Shown here one piece after another: positions 1 through 13,078 of a stretch of 64,000 nucleotides of DNA. Within the stretch, counting starts at the first letter, position 1, and each line of letters begins with the position of its first letter. The stretch is from Alitta virens (Eukaryota; Annelida; Polychaeta; Phyllodocida; Nereididae): the NCBI GenBank assembly GCA_932294295.1, contig OW028576.1:26543227-26607226 (forward strand), written 5' to 3'. Below the pieces are notes generated by a model, which did no database searches, was not told the DNA's origin, and saw nothing but the letters and a program-made list of their open reading frames with translations. Made by a program: the position numbers and the translations under genes.

Positions 1-3000
1 ATGAGAAATTAATGACATCAGATGTCGATATGCCAAAACTATTTTTGGGACTTTTTGGCATGAATAAACCATTAACCTAATGTGGGAATTTTACTGATAA
101 GGCTTTTATTCCTAACAGGAACAACCACCAAAGAAAAACTATATGGAAATAATTTTTTTAAATGCTGAACCCCAGAGTTCTATGACTTATAGTTTCATTG
201 GGACACCTACTGGCGATGACCAATGTATAGCAATGACCCCAGTTTTACATTTTATAAAACAATTTGAAAGCCTTTTTTGTTTATTTAAATACACGTCAAT
301 TAATTAATTTGAATATGATTAGTCATTGTCAAATATTAAGAACAGTTTTCTGACAAATTAAAATGAAAGATTAGCATAATGTTTGAAAAAAGGAGTAAAA
401 CTAATAGCTTTAAATAGAGACTCATTCATTATATATAAAGCATGAAGTTGCTTTCCAAAGAAATACCAATATTTCATGTGACACAAAATAAATAACAATA
501 TAACATAACGTGAAATAATATTGATATAGTTAACTGTGTAACAGTCAGTATATGTCTGATGCTTGATTTAATTTCTATGTTTTGACATATCTAAAATTAA
601 TAATTTTTTTCATCTAATCTTCATATATATTTTCCTGTTTCATGTTTGATCATACTAGATTATATGTCGCAAAAGTAAGTAGTATTAAGAATAAGATCTG
701 ATGAAACTTATAGCACAGTGTATATCCTGGTATAAAATAATGCTATGCAAGATATAAATTGACATACTTTGTGCTAGCACTTTGATTCCAGTCCATTGAA
801 TCGAAAGTATCACAATGTCATGTGGGCTAACTTAGAACAATCTTCAATTCTAATGCAATCTGATTGTTTCATTTTACCTTGTGCTACTGTTACAACAGCG
901 TCAACATTATAAAGGTAGTCTTTTACAAATAGGTAAAATATAGTTAAAGGTAAAATAGAGTTGAGTACAAAATATACTAAATCATTGGTAAACAGTGTGT
1001 GCAGATAAAACTGCACTAGGAAGTTTAAAACATGGTAAAATGATACCAAAAAACGGTTTTCCTCAAATTGTGGCTGCAGTCAACATGTGATTTTTTAATA
1101 CTGCATTAGCATATACAACACCCAGATAAATACCGAACAATTCACTTGTGTATTTGGGAGTCAGAAAAGCACCACTACACAAGTTTCACACTTCACTGCA
1201 TGAAAGGTAATATTTACGTATAATTCAGTATAACAGCATGATAATGTACTGAGAACTATGTAAAATAAGTATTACATCAAATTGTGACACTATGACCAAT
1301 GAAACTAAAAATAAATGAAGTAATTGGTCTGACATTGTCTTCAGTTCAATATACACTGGGTGCATAATTATTATATATTTTAGCCAGTGTGATTTAAAAT
1401 CATATTTATTTCCTTGTTGAAGGTGTACAGACATCTTGTGCCAATATATTTTGTACTATAAAATTAATATTTCGTCAAATTTAGGTGTGCAAGTATGTCA
1501 GTCAGAAATAACCAGACATTTTGTACAGACATCTTGTGCAAATATATTTGGATATATGAGCAGGGATTCTCTATAAAATTTATATTTGGTCAAATTTAGG
1601 TGTGCATACTTATTATGCAAGTATATTAGTCAGACAGACATAACCAGAAAGTTTGATGAAATTTGGAATATATCATTGAATATTGTAAAAAGCATATCAG
1701 AAGAGCAGAGCAAACACAAATTTGAAACTCTAATGTATGTACCTCTAGTTTAAGTCGCACAATATTCTCATATGGTGTAACAAACAAATACATTTGTATT
1801 ATTTGTATATATTTATCCAAACTGCACAAAACATTCAACAATAATATTCCAACATCCTTTTTAGCTCTTGTTGCAATTATTTTTAGCATTTTAGAAGGAT
1901 GGACAAGCTTGTTCTACATTTTAATGAGTTCATATTCACTGCGGAATCGATAAACCAAGTCTGACCTCCAGATTTGGCTATTAGGTACCCAACATAATTC
2001 CAAGCATCAAATCGATAAGATTTGACCATTTAATGATACTATGCACAAATGAAAGGTAAATCAAGGACAGTCAAGTATATTAATGGATCTGTATTTGAAG
2101 TGTCCATCAGTATAAAATAGAAAACATTGCTTTTGCCTATGAAGTTCAGTACGGTTGGGAAATACATATATTCCATCCATATAGTTGCACAGCCATTTGT
2201 GGATTGTGATAGCAGAGTTCACCTGATACTTTAAAAGGTCAATCCCTCTATCCCAGAAACAAAAATATGAAGTAATTGATCTGAAATAACATGTGTTGAT
2301 ATGACCTATACAGAGTGCATTACTGTTATTCAATGGGTAGGCTCATTTCTAAGGGATTACACCAAAATGACAAGAGACAAACCCACAAACCGTCCAATAA
2401 GGGTAAGAAAAGGATGTTCATGACGAGGCTGCAGGGGGTCACTTTACCTTCTTAGCCCAAAACTGGGACTGGAAAAAATTTACATCGACTTAATCCCACT
2501 TTTGAATTGAAAAAGATACCAACAATACTGAAATAGTGACATGGTATTACTGCTTATTTGGAAAAAGTAAATAAAAAAGATGCAATTAAAACTGTTTTAG
2601 GTGCTGTCCTAGATGTTATTCCATCCCTGTCTTGCTATTCAACAAGTTATCATTCCACAATTTTTCCAAAAGTAAAGTGGCAAAAGTGATGCGGTTGTGA
2701 TTTGCATAATAATTGTGAACACTGAAATTTCATCAATTTTGCTTTATTTCACATTAAGCATAAATGATGAGGATTCTTTTGCTATCGTCTAAAGTGCTTG
2801 GCTGGGGTAGAGCTTTTTATTCACTGCATACATCATTGCTTGTTAACTTTTAGAATTATTGAACAATAACATACTTGCATAATAAGTATGCATGCAGTGT
2901 ATCTGACAAATTGTTTAATTGGAGATATAGTTATTAGATGAAGAAATTATATCCATGCTAGTTGCATTTATGTAATTGCATTATTACTGTATATTATCAA

Positions 3001-3039
3001 AGGCATATTCATAATGATCATAACATTTCTTAATTGCAG
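1..3039. other. Intergenic AT-rich stretch, no gene seen
   Basis: I find no convincing coding region. The short open frames here have no recognisable domains and are typical of AT-rich noise. At about 1425-1650 two diverged copies of a roughly 100-130 bp unit lie in tandem; both contain the words cagacatcttgtgc and tcaaatttaggtgtgca. A related word, gaagtaattg followed by tctga, also occurs at 1316 and 2270, so a dispersed repeat may be present. Confidence 0.6.
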
Positions 3040-3087
3040 AAAAAAGGCTACAAAAAAGATCATTCAGATTTCAAAGCATCGCCAATT

Positions 3088-6000
3088 ATGATTGGTAAGT
3101 ACTACTCTCAAATATTTACCTGAAAAAACATAGGCTGCACTGCAGCTAAACCCTCAGCAAATCCCACATAGCACACAGGCATCATTAAAATTGTTAAGTG
3201 CTCGTCCGATAGGCAGGAGGGCGGGCGTTACATTTGCCTCAGCATAGACACTGAGTACAAGACACCTCCAGTTTAATGTCCCATGCGATCGACATCCAGC
3301 TGATATGTAGCTCATGAAGAGTGCCGGGACTGGGTATTAAACTCGGGACCTTAAACAGAGCTGGCCAAAGTAGAATTGGCAAATGTCTTAACCGTTAGGC
3401 CACCCAGCAGCTCAGTTAATAAAAATAAACAATCAAACAAATTAGTGGAATATAAGTTAGCTCAGTGGAGAGATAGAAGCAAGAAAAATGTGAGTTAACT
3501 CCAGAATATGGGGGTAATAACTACAAATGTATATATATATATGCTATAGCTAGAGACGGCAAAACTGCGCCAGATTCAATGAGTTGTACTGTATTAGCAT
3601 ATGCTCAATTTTTTTATCAGTATCATCGTGCAAAGCATGGGATGGTTAAAATTGGACCAATGTCAAGAATAAACTACTTCAATTTACTGTTAGTTTTTTA
3701 AACTAAATGGCATTAACCCTCACTGTATGTTACTTTTCTCATCATGATTTCTGCCCTTTCTCAAACCGGAAACCATTTTAGTTTCTTCATTAACAGCTGA
3801 TTAAGTTCATAAACTTTCTTTTCTGTGAATAACCACAGGTCGCAGAAAAAAAAAATATTCTTAGTCCATGATACAAAATGTATATATATTATTTTGATAT
3901 AGGAGTGAGTTTATGCTTATAGTGAATTATAATGTTCAACAAGCCACGTAATATGTTCATGATAGGAATAATCTTACTATGTAGGATCACTGAATGAAAA
4001 TCACTGATTGAAAAAATAAAGTACAACAGAAATGAGCTCACCCCTGTACACACCTGAATAGCGTAACATACAGAGATTGATGTTCATGTATTCAACATCC
4101 ATTAGCAGGGTACAAACCTTTGTTGTCAAACTTCAGTTCGACACAGGGAAATTGTCAAAACATAGTAATGATGGAAAATGCATAATTACTGAAAGAATGC
4201 ATAGCAATATTTTGACCAAAAAATGTGAAGTGGATTTTATCATTGAACCATTTAGCAAGTTTATAAACCAAATAATGTAAATATAGTTAACTTTTTAGTT
4301 TTGTTAAGTTTCACACTTTGTAAAAAATACACCCCAGCGCAAACTTTCATACATGTTTAAAATCCAAATATAGCAACTGCAAAATGTTTACTACAGCAGT
4401 TAACTCAGCCTTTGATAAACAATTGATGCACAAAAGAAAAATGATATGGAACAAGTGTAGCCTATTTTAGAGAACCATCATTTTTTTCCCCTTATCATAC
4501 TTATTTTCCAATAAAAAGGACCCGGATGCCAAATGGGTAATACAACTTGGAGGTTCACCATATTCATTGATGTTTTTAATGCTATGTTATTGTATCCACA
4601 ATGTCAAGCTTTTAGAATGAAGTGGAAATTGAAGAAAAACTGTTTGTGTAAGGTAACAGAAAACTTTTGAAAGAATCTTAAGAGCTGAAATTCCACCAGG
4701 CAGGTTTTGTCATATGAATATTGTTTAGTAACATTGCACTTCTGACATTCTCAGAAGAAATCAAACACTTTCATGAAGAATGCTAATTATTACAATCCTG
4801 AAATTACCATATAATATTACAGGAAACCATATATTTAATTGATTTAAGTAATAAAATGGGAATATTGATGTTCTGACTGAAAGTTATCAATTTGTTAAAC
4901 AAATGTATGACTGTAGCCAGGATTACTGATTCCATTACATGATAAGTGGCATCTCAAATCATAACGACTGTTTGCTGCATCGGCAGTTGAACACAAAACA
5001 ACTACAATAACTGATTCTGCATCAATATCTTAAAGTGTGATGCAAAAATCATTCTCAAACAGCAGTTTACAGGAATTGAAATAAAAAACACAAAAACAAT
5101 AGAAGACCTTAATGATCCATGCATCACACATGCTAGGCTGTTTAAAAATGCTAAATGTTTTTTTATTTTATATCTTTTTAATTGAAAAAGTTCCTCCATT
5201 TATTTTTTATTGTTTATACAATGTATTTTGCAGTGATTTAAATACTTACCTAATGTCATTGATAATACAATGGACAATAATAAACAATATTCAAATTCTC
5301 CATGAAAAATCAGTAAAATATATTTCTGCTCCTTCAGGAAACCTGTCCGTTTGGCTATTGCTGGTTTACATTTTGGAAGGAATCCACCAGGGAGACACAA
5401 GTGCTGACACCTGCTGTAAATACAACACGAATCACACAACATATACTTGCCGAGGGTGTGGAATGAAAGATGTTCCAAAGCAAATAGATGGCAAAGTGAC
5501 TACCCTTGATTTAGCTCAGAACAACTTAACATCACTCAAAGACGATGTGTTTTTAAACTTAACAAAATTGATAAACCTGTACTTGAACAACAATCAAATC
5601 AGCCACATAAGTCGAAATGCACTCAGGGGACTGAAAAATCTTAACGAGTTGGATTTTAGAAGAAACAAATTATGTATCAGTGACTCCAATTTCAATGGGA
5701 TATTTAACGCCACACCACATCTTAAAACTCTACAGTTGGTGAATAATCAATGCAAGGATTTTATTCAAAGTTATCCAGATGAAGCATTTCAGCCGTTAAA
5801 AAGTTTACAGCAGCTTTCCATGCATTTCGTCAAAGATGCCGATCTTGGCCCAGTTTTTGAGGACCTGACCAATCTGAACTATTTGATGATTCTTGGCTCT
5901 GATGGTCTTAACAATAATGGAGGAACTTTGGGCTGTAACACTTTTAAGACATTGTCAAATGTGTCTCTGGAAATGTTATCCCTCAGAAATTCTGGCATTA

Positions 6001-7961
6001 CAAAGATTTGTCCACAAGCTCTCCAGCCACTGAAGGAATTGAAGTACCTTAATTTCGCTTGTAATAAGAATTTGTATTACAGCAATATCACTGACGCTGT
6101 TAACAAATTACCAGAGTGTACACTGCAAACTTTAATCATAGACAGGACAGGAGCAGGAGAAGGAGAAATTGACCTATCAGAGTACAAATATTCTAGTTCT
6201 TGGCATGGCCTGCAAAACTTGTCAGCACGGTTCATGAACACAGGACATCTATATTTTAGAAATTTTGAGTTCTTTCTAAGTTTGCCAAAATTGCAGTATC
6301 TTGGATTCCCAGCAAATATGATATACGTGAACTATAGTCCTCAGAATGTGGAGAAACTGATTGAATTTTTCAACAAGACTAAGATGGAGACAGCTGACTT
6401 AAGTTATTTTGGAGGTGTAGGATTCAGTGAAAAGGAATTTTACGGCAAGTTTTGTGATTCAGATAATATTCATGATGAACCTAATATATTCTTCCGCAAA
6501 CGACCAGAAGATGTCTTCCCATCTATTGCTCCAGAACACAATGATTTCGATCCAGATGCGCCTTATGAAGAAGGTCAATTACTATTGAGAAACTTACCAT
6601 TATCCCTTCATTATATCTACTTTGAACACTTCACATTTGGCATGATGGATGTGTTCCAGTTCCAGTTCAATCCCTTAAATCAACTATCATATGTTAGCGT
6701 TGCAAATTCAAATTTTTTTGGACGAATTGAAACGCTGAGAAATATGACCAATTTGCAAATATTGGATGCACGCAAATGTGGTTTTAACAACTTTGCAAGG
6801 AAGCCATTGAACTATCCAAATTTACAGAAACTCTTACTGAATGGAAATAACTTGAGGAATATTGGCACAAAAGAAGCAAAAGTGTCCCCATTTGATTTAA
6901 TGAGAATGCTTAAGCATATTGACCTTGGCAATAACAACATTAATTATATTCAGCAAAGTTCATTCAGAGATCTACCTTTGTTAGAAGTGATAAAATTAAA
7001 TCAAAATTATCTCACTACTCTAAATCTAGACTTAAGTGGATCACCTGCCATCAAAAGCATTGACATTTCTCGAAATTTTATTACTTCAGTAAGTGAGGCT
7101 TTCATGCAATCAGTTGATGAACTTGTTAATAAACATGAAGTATGGATGGATATGTCCAGAAACAAATTTGATTGCAGTTGCCAGTCTCTATCATTTATCA
7201 GGTGGTTCCAGACCACTGAAGTACAAATTCAAAGCCGTGATACTATGACATGTGCAGAAGGTAACATGATCGCTGACATAGACATGACTTGGATGACCTT
7301 CACATGTTTCATGACAAGAACACATCTTTCAGTTGTGCTGGCTACACTGGCTCCTACTGCTTTTGTTGTCATTGTTTTGGGACTCATGTACAAGAATCGT
7401 TACAGAATTCAATTCCGATATTATATCATGATAGATCATTTACGGCAAAACAGGAGTGAAGTGCTAAGAACCAGTGGACATGGAAGTTTAGAAGAACTGT
7501 GTAGAGATGATACACCAAATGTGTACATATCTTGTGCTGCTGAAGATACAGACTGGCTTTATGAAGAAGTTGTACCAAGACTCGAAGATTTATGGGGTTA
7601 CTCTACTTTTTCACGCAGACGTGACATTGACATGGGAAACCCTAAGATATCATCAGTTGCTTCCTTACATGCAGCTGCTGTCTGTATGTGTGTGATTACA
7701 CCTAACTTCTGTGAAGATGGTGTTTGTCTTTGGGAGCTTGAAATGATCTTGGCTAAAGGAGAGGAATCAGTTCTTTTCTTATGCAAAGAGCAAGTTGATC
7801 CGAATGAGCATAAATACATCAGTAGAATCACTCATTTCTATAATCATATTGAGTATGGAGAATCTGATTCAGAAAGACAAGTTTGCTGGGACAAACTGAA
7901 AAGCTTTATTGAAGTTAATGTGAATACTGGAATACCTGAATCTGATCCTGTAAGGCTATAG
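3088..7961 (+). CDS. Toll-like receptor A, two coding exons, atypical TIR domain
   Basis: Type I membrane receptor of the Toll/TLR family, expected to sense ligands with its leucine-rich ectodomain and signal through a cytoplasmic TIR domain. The proposed CDS joins 3088-3094 to 5338-7961. Exon 3040-3094 lies between a taattgcag acceptor and a GTAAGT donor and carries ATG at 3088. The large exon follows the acceptor ctccttcag. The split Gly codon (G|GA) matches in phase, giving a signal peptide that starts MIGNLSVWLLLVYIL and a protein of about 876 residues. The order is N-terminal Cys cluster, leucine-rich repeats, C-terminal cap (CSCQSLSFIRW region), one membrane helix at about residues 665-687, and TIR at about 729-865. 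The BB-loop motif reads RDIDMG instead of RDxxPG, and box 1 is also weak (PNVYIS). The open frame extends upstream to 5112, but that part is non-homologous and is probably intron. I am very sure of the family and fairly sure of the exon join. Confidence 0.93.
3200..3413 (-). repeat. tRNA-derived SINE in the first TLR-A intron
   Basis: Read on the minus strand this segment opens with a tRNA-like head: an A-box-like stretch (ggtggcctaacggttaaga) and, about 45 bases on, a B-box-like stretch (ggtcccgagtttaatacc). A non-tRNA body follows. It is less AT-rich than its surroundings, as expected for an inserted RNA polymerase III-derived SINE. I cannot assign it to a named SINE family. Confidence 0.6.
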
Positions 7962-8979
7962 AGTCACATTGATTAGGTTTCTCTTGTTGAGATGGGGTAA
8001 AGCACATGATTAAGCAATCTAATTTAAACATTTCACTCATGACTCGATAATTTTGGTCAAAAATGCAGGGCAAATGAATAAAAAAATGTAGTATATATAC
8101 TGTACATAAGATACTAAACATGGACATGTAACTAGGGACTTTAAAAGCAAGAAGAGGAGCTCCATTACGGTCTATACAACCTTTGTTTGATGACGCATTT
8201 ATACCATAATGTCAATGAGTGTATTGATAAGGTCACAAATGTTTTAAGGACAGGTACTTTGCTCCACTTTTTGTTTCTAAAGTATCACATTGACTCACAT
8301 AATTTTAAATGTGTTTATCCTATCCTTTTAAGAGGACCCTGATTGACAATAATAAAAAAACAACTCTATAAACAATAATATAAAGATGACAATGCTCTCA
8401 ATTTCTGTAAAATCATTTAATTTGTTGCGGCAGTATGTGCAAAATAATTGTAAATATACATAAATTATATGCAAATAGTTATACCGATATCATATAATAT
8501 AAATCCATATGAAAAGATAGTAAAACCAATAACACTATGTATACATTTAACTTTGATGTGCCTCATTGTGTGGAATGTACAATGAAAATTATCACGCATG
8601 ATAATCATTTTGGTATTAGTATTATCATTGATATGTAAATATTTGAACCATGAAAATGTAAGAATTAATTTTATGACTCTAAGTTTAGAAGTAATGTATA
8701 TAGGCCTCGTATATTGCCAGAACTCAAGAATTTGGTTTGCAAATATCTTTAAATCTAACCATAATCATTGCTAATATGGTTGACAATTTTCAAAGACAGA
8801 CAGAAATTTGTATTTGTATATATCATGGACATGTATTATCCCATGTTATTTTAGCTACAGTTTGTAATAAATATAATACACTGAGATAAAACACTTTGTT
8901 ATTGTTTAGTTTTTATTATACTTACCATTTTAGGTTTGAACATTTACAGGTGACCACTTTATTGATGCAGGCATCTTAC
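7962..8979. other. TLR-A 3' flank and spacer
   Basis: This is the probable 3' untranslated region of TLR-A, with candidate AATAAA polyadenylation signals near 8075 and 8350. The rest is AT-rich spacer in which I see no gene. Confidence 0.5.
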
Positions 8980-9209
8980 CATTACTGACACTCACTTGTT
9001 CACACTCTGATTGCCCAGCAAGTAATATTAAACCGATGCCACATTCTCTACAACAGGCCATGGTTAAGAGAATTAGGTCTTCGCCTTTGGATGAAAATGT
9101 ACCAGGCGTAGAGGAACTGAGAAAATCTGTAATTTTTCGTGCTCCAATCCTCCCAGACATAAAATGACATGTGGCTTGAGGTAGTGATAAGAGTTGTAAA
9201 AGGTTCAAC
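8980..9209 (-). other. Possible orphan coding exon between the TLR genes
   Basis: On the minus strand an open frame spans a region bounded by an acceptor (ccttttcaaattcag) and a donor (AATG then GTAAG). An alternative donor GTGAGT lies slightly upstream within it. The peptide contains the stretch GRIGARKITDFLSSSTPG and a Cys pair (MACCRECGIG), and its composition looks more coding than the surroundings. I do not recognise the protein and found no partner exon, so this could be an exon of an unseen minus-strand gene, an exon relic, or chance. Confidence 0.28.
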
Positions 9210-9382
9210 CTGAATTTGAAAAGGCTTGCCAAAACTGTAAATGCACAAAATCAGATCAATTAATTTGTGAGGTTGACAGTACTAATGCCAAACACTTATC
9301 ATTGACAATTACATTAACAGGCATTGTACAAAGTGAGTTGTGAAAAGTAATACAGAACTATAACTGAGTTCTCTGTTCAAAT

Positions 9383-9497
9383 GCAATTACAAATTATTGT
9401 CTTAATAATTACAAATTACTGTCATTATAATTACAAATTGTTGTCATTATAATTACAAATTCTAGTTATTATAATTACAAATTCTAGTCATTATTAT
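9383..9497. repeat. Short tandem repeat, units of about 25 bp
   Basis: About five imperfect copies of a unit resembling aattacaaattNttgtcattat lie in tandem. They sit upstream of the 5' end of the TLR-B coding exon. Confidence 0.75.
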
Positions 9498-9842
9498 TTT
9501 AACTTTGTTGGCATTTCTCTAGTTCTGTGATATCATTGTTTTTGTCTCAATTACTGTATAATCAGTAGTTGTATTTCTGTAATCATATCCATTACAGAAT
9601 TTGTGCAAGTAATTTACACATTTATACATGAATGTTTGTCTAAAAAACATATGTCTACTTTTTTTTCATCTTTTCTATAAAATATTGCAGAAAATGAATT
9701 TAGTTTGCATTTTATGTTATTATTAGTATATTAACTAATTTTAGATCAGAATGTGACCATCCAATGTTTTGGTTAGATCAAGTAACACAGTGGTAATACA
9801 TTTATAGGATTTTATTGTCTTGTTTCAGTTTTCAGATTCATT

Positions 9843-12536
9843 ATGGCTCTTGTATGTCTCCTTGCTTTCCTGCCTGATGTGACAATGACACCAGTTCCAG
9901 TTTTTGCAACCAATTGTCTTCAAGATGGTGCCACTCTTGACTGTCGCCACCGCCAGCTATCTTCAGTTCCAAAAATACCTCCAGAGGTCACCAAAGTCTT
10001 GTTAGATAATAACAACATTGATGGGATACAGAATTACGAATTTGCTGGAGCTACACAACTCAAAGTTATTAGTCTCTCATACAACAGAATATCATCATTA
10101 CCTGTCAATGTTTTCCAAGGATTGACCAATTTGAGATTCCTGCATCTTGGTCACAATAATATGTGTCTAGGTGATGATGCATATCCACCTGGTGTTTTTC
10201 ATCATTTGAAGTCATTGGAAACATTGAACATGGCTAGCAATGATTGTGAAAATCGCATCATACAGAAGTATCCTAGTGGTGCTTGTAAGGATTTGAAAAA
10301 TTTACAAGCAATTGCAATAACTGGTTTGCCTGCAAATCAAAACTCACTTGATGGTTTTGAGTACATGAGCAAATTGAAAACACTTATGTTTGTGGGAACT
10401 GGTAGTTCAATGGGTTCCCTGCCATGTAATTATTTCTCACCACTTCTAAACATTACCTTAAAAAGGCTTTCACTTAGAAATGCAGGACTAACAGGAATGT
10501 GCCAAACTGTTTTAAGGCAACTACAATCGCTATCATACTTGAATATAGCCTGCAATGCATATTTCGAATATGTGTCTCTCTTACCTGTTCTTTTTAACAT
10601 GGTAAAGCCGTCACTGAAGACTCTGTCAATGGATATGATTGGGTATCGTGGTGCAGAAGTAGGGGATTATTATTACTATGGTTTGGCCCACTCTAATTTG
10701 AATAATCTGAAAAGAATTTCAATGAGACAAATTGGTAATGTATTCTTCAACACAGACACCATAAAAACCCTGGCAAATGCAGAGGTAATTGTTCTTGGCC
10801 ACTCATTTATTCAGTTTGATGACAGCGAGCCACATGTGCCTGAAAGAGTTGAAGCAATATTTAATAACAGCAAATTAGTCACCGTTGCTCTGCCATATTT
10901 CAAGGATCAAAAATACCCATTACAAACATTTGAGAAGGAAATGTGTGAACCAGATGAAATACACTTAGAAGATCATCTTTACTTCCCAATGAATGATCAA
11001 TACACTCCTAAATTTCCTGTAGGAGCAGGCTTGGACAATATGAAAAAGAGTGAAGATAATAAATCTCCTTCAAATGGCAATGGCACCTCTCACAATTTGC
11101 TGACTCCATACAATTTGAAGCAAAGAGAAAAGACATTATTGAAAATACCTCCTTCATATCGAAGGGACACATTTGATAAGTTGCTGTTCAAATATTTGCC
11201 ACCATCTGTTAAGTCTCTATACTTGGATAACTGCCAACCAACTGTAATACAAAGTTTGTTCAACCTCGACATAAATCAATTGAATAATGTTCAGTATCTC
11301 AATCTATCAACGATGTCTTCTGCACCTGAAATGGACTTGTTTGAAAATTTGAAGAAGTTTCAAAACTTGGCTCTCTTTGAAGCAAATTTGTGCCAGATTT
11401 CTTCCATAGAAACAATTTTTCCACTGTTGCCCAATCTTGTTGCCATTAATCTTGATAACAACTCGGTCGCCAGTTTGGTAAACCCTTTCCAGAATATACC
11501 CGGAGTGGAAAGAATATCATTGCAAGGCAACAGGATTTCTACTATGGGTGAAGAAGCTTTTTCTAACCTCACAAAGCTTAGGAAGATATTACTGGCTCAC
11601 AATTCCATTTCATCCACATATCTGAACGTCGCAGATGCAAGTTCCTTGCAAGAAGTTGATATCAGTTGGAACAAGGTTCCTTATTTGAGTGAGAGATTCA
11701 TCCAGGAATTAAACAAGCATCCTTCACTTGTTTTGAATGTAAAAAGTGACCAAATGACCTGTGATTGTAATGCTCTACCATTCATCAGATGGGTTCAAGC
11801 AACCAACATTACTATAGTTGACAAAGATTCACTTACGTGTGAATACCGAGACAATTCAACAAGGATTCTTAACATAAACATAGATCATCTGCGAATATCT
11901 TGCTACAAGTGGTTAATGCCCTTGTGCATTGCTCTTGGTACAGTCTTTGTGATTGGTCTAATAATGGCAATTGCATACAAAAACAAATGGACACTGTTTC
12001 TGAAATATTACGTAGCTAAAAGACGATGGAGGATCTATTCAAAACGCATCAAATCAAATTTGGGTTTATTAAGTTACAACATGTTGGCCGAATTAGAAAA
12101 CACTTATGAGTATGATGCATTTATGGCACATGATAATGATGATTATGAATGGGTCAGTAGAGAATTCTGTGAAAAAGTTGAGGAAATATGGGGGAGAAAA
12201 CTTTGTATTGCAAAGCGAGACTGTCTTCCTGGAGAACCAGTTTTCAAAACTATAGTGGATGCCATTGATCAAAGCAAACTGGTCATCTGCTTATTAACAC
12301 CTGGCTTTGCAAAAAGTAACTGGTGTGATTTTGAGCTGAAATTAGCTCTGGACCGAGGCAAGAGTACAGTGATATTCATTTTAAAAGATCACATACCTTG
12401 GGATGAATCAACAAAATTGATTCGTCAAATAATTTACAGCAGACAAGAAAACTCTAATTTTCTTGAGCATACCCAAGATGCTCAAGGACAAGAACTGTTT
12501 TGGAATCAGCTACGTGAGAGACTGACGCAAAACTAA
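9843..12536 (+). CDS. Toll-like receptor B with canonical TIR domain
   Basis: Complete 897-residue TLR, expected to be a membrane pattern-recognition or developmental Toll-type receptor that signals through MyD88-type adaptors. It starts with a signal peptide (MALVCLLAFLPDV), then leucine-rich repeats with typical xLxLxxN spacing, a low-complexity insert at about residues 400-420, a C-terminal cap (CDCNALPFIRW), one membrane helix (WLMPLCIALGTVFVIGLIMA) and a TIR domain. The TIR domain has intact box 1 (YDAF), BB loop (RDCLPGEP) and box 3 (FW). The start is chosen because a splice acceptor (tcttgtttcag, ending 9828) lies just upstream, so the 5' untranslated region is probably spliced and the coding part sits in one exon. 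It follows TLR-A in tandem and shares its architecture, consistent with local gene duplication. Confidence 0.96.
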   Translation: MALVCLLAFLPDVTMTPVPVFATNCLQDGATLDCRHRQLSSVPKIPPEVTKVLLDNNNIDGIQNYEFAGATQLKVISLSYNRISSLPVNVFQGLTNLRFLHLGHNNMCLGDDAYPPGVFHHLKSLETLNMASNDCENRIIQKYPSGACKDLKNLQAIAITGLPANQNSLDGFEYMSKLKTLMFVGTGSSMGSLPCNYFSPLLNITLKRLSLRNAGLTGMCQTVLRQLQSLSYLNIACNAYFEYVSLLPVLFNMVKPSLKTLSMDMIGYRGAEVGDYYYYGLAHSNLNNLKRISMRQIGNVFFNTDTIKTLANAEVIVLGHSFIQFDDSEPHVPERVEAIFNNSKLVTVALPYFKDQKYPLQTFEKEMCEPDEIHLEDHLYFPMNDQYTPKFPVGAGLDNMKKSEDNKSPSNGNGTSHNLLTPYNLKQREKTLLKIPPSYRRDTFDKLLFKYLPPSVKSLYLDNCQPTVIQSLFNLDINQLNNVQYLNLSTMSSAPEMDLFENLKKFQNLALFEANLCQISSIETIFPLLPNLVAINLDNNSVASLVNPFQNIPGVERISLQGNRISTMGEEAFSNLTKLRKILLAHNSISSTYLNVADASSLQEVDISWNKVPYLSERFIQELNKHPSLVLNVKSDQMTCDCNALPFIRWVQATNITIVDKDSLTCEYRDNSTRILNINIDHLRISCYKWLMPLCIALGTVFVIGLIMAIAYKNKWTLFLKYYVAKRRWRIYSKRIKSNLGLLSYNMLAELENTYEYDAFMAHDNDDYEWVSREFCEKVEEIWGRKLCIAKRDCLPGEPVFKTIVDAIDQSKLVICLLTPGFAKSNWCDFELKLALDRGKSTVIFILKDHIPWDESTKLIRQIIYSRQENSNFLEHTQDAQGQELFWNQLRERLTQN

Positions 12537-12581
12537 GTAATCATTGGTAATCATTTTTGTCTGCCGTTTATTTTGTTATAG

Positions 12582-12587
12582 AATAAA
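12582..12587 (+). terminator. Candidate polyadenylation signal of TLR-B
   Basis: An AATAAA hexamer lies 46 bases after the TLR-B stop codon. Confidence 0.5.
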
Positions 12588-13078
12588 AACAGCTCAATGG
12601 ATTTGCCTCAATTTTTCAGAGAATACTCACAACATCCGCCAAATATAAAATAAATATGAATAACAAGTGTATAATTACTGATTATATGCCTCTGAGAGCA
12701 AAAGAAAATTATAATTTGGTAGTATTAATGTAATTATAATCAATCTCTATTTGTTGATCAAGATTTGTGGTTAAAACAACTAAAATATTAATTTTGATCA
12801 TTGAACGGAATTAAATGCGTTAAATAGAGATAATGTTGTTCCCTCTACCAAGTTCTGAAGAACACTCAGAATGGCCTGCACGGATTTGTAAGACAAGTGC
12901 GAATGTTGCCTGATGCCTGTCCTGAATGTGCTTTGTAAGTAAAAGCAAATGTTTCCCCTATATATTTGATTTGGTATCTATATTTACACATATTACATTT
13001 TTTGTATTATCAATTTTGAATGTGAGAAATAAAGTCAATTGTTTGATATCAAGTGTTGCTATAATTCTCATTGTCAAA
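12588..13078. other. Spacer after TLR-B
   Basis: AT-rich sequence with no recognisable gene or repeat boundary. Confidence 0.5.

Noticed and set aside
5112..5337. Extending TLR-A to the first ATG of the open frame.
   Set aside because: The extra 75 residues are not TLR-like and precede a clear splice acceptor; the upstream exon with matching phase explains the start better.
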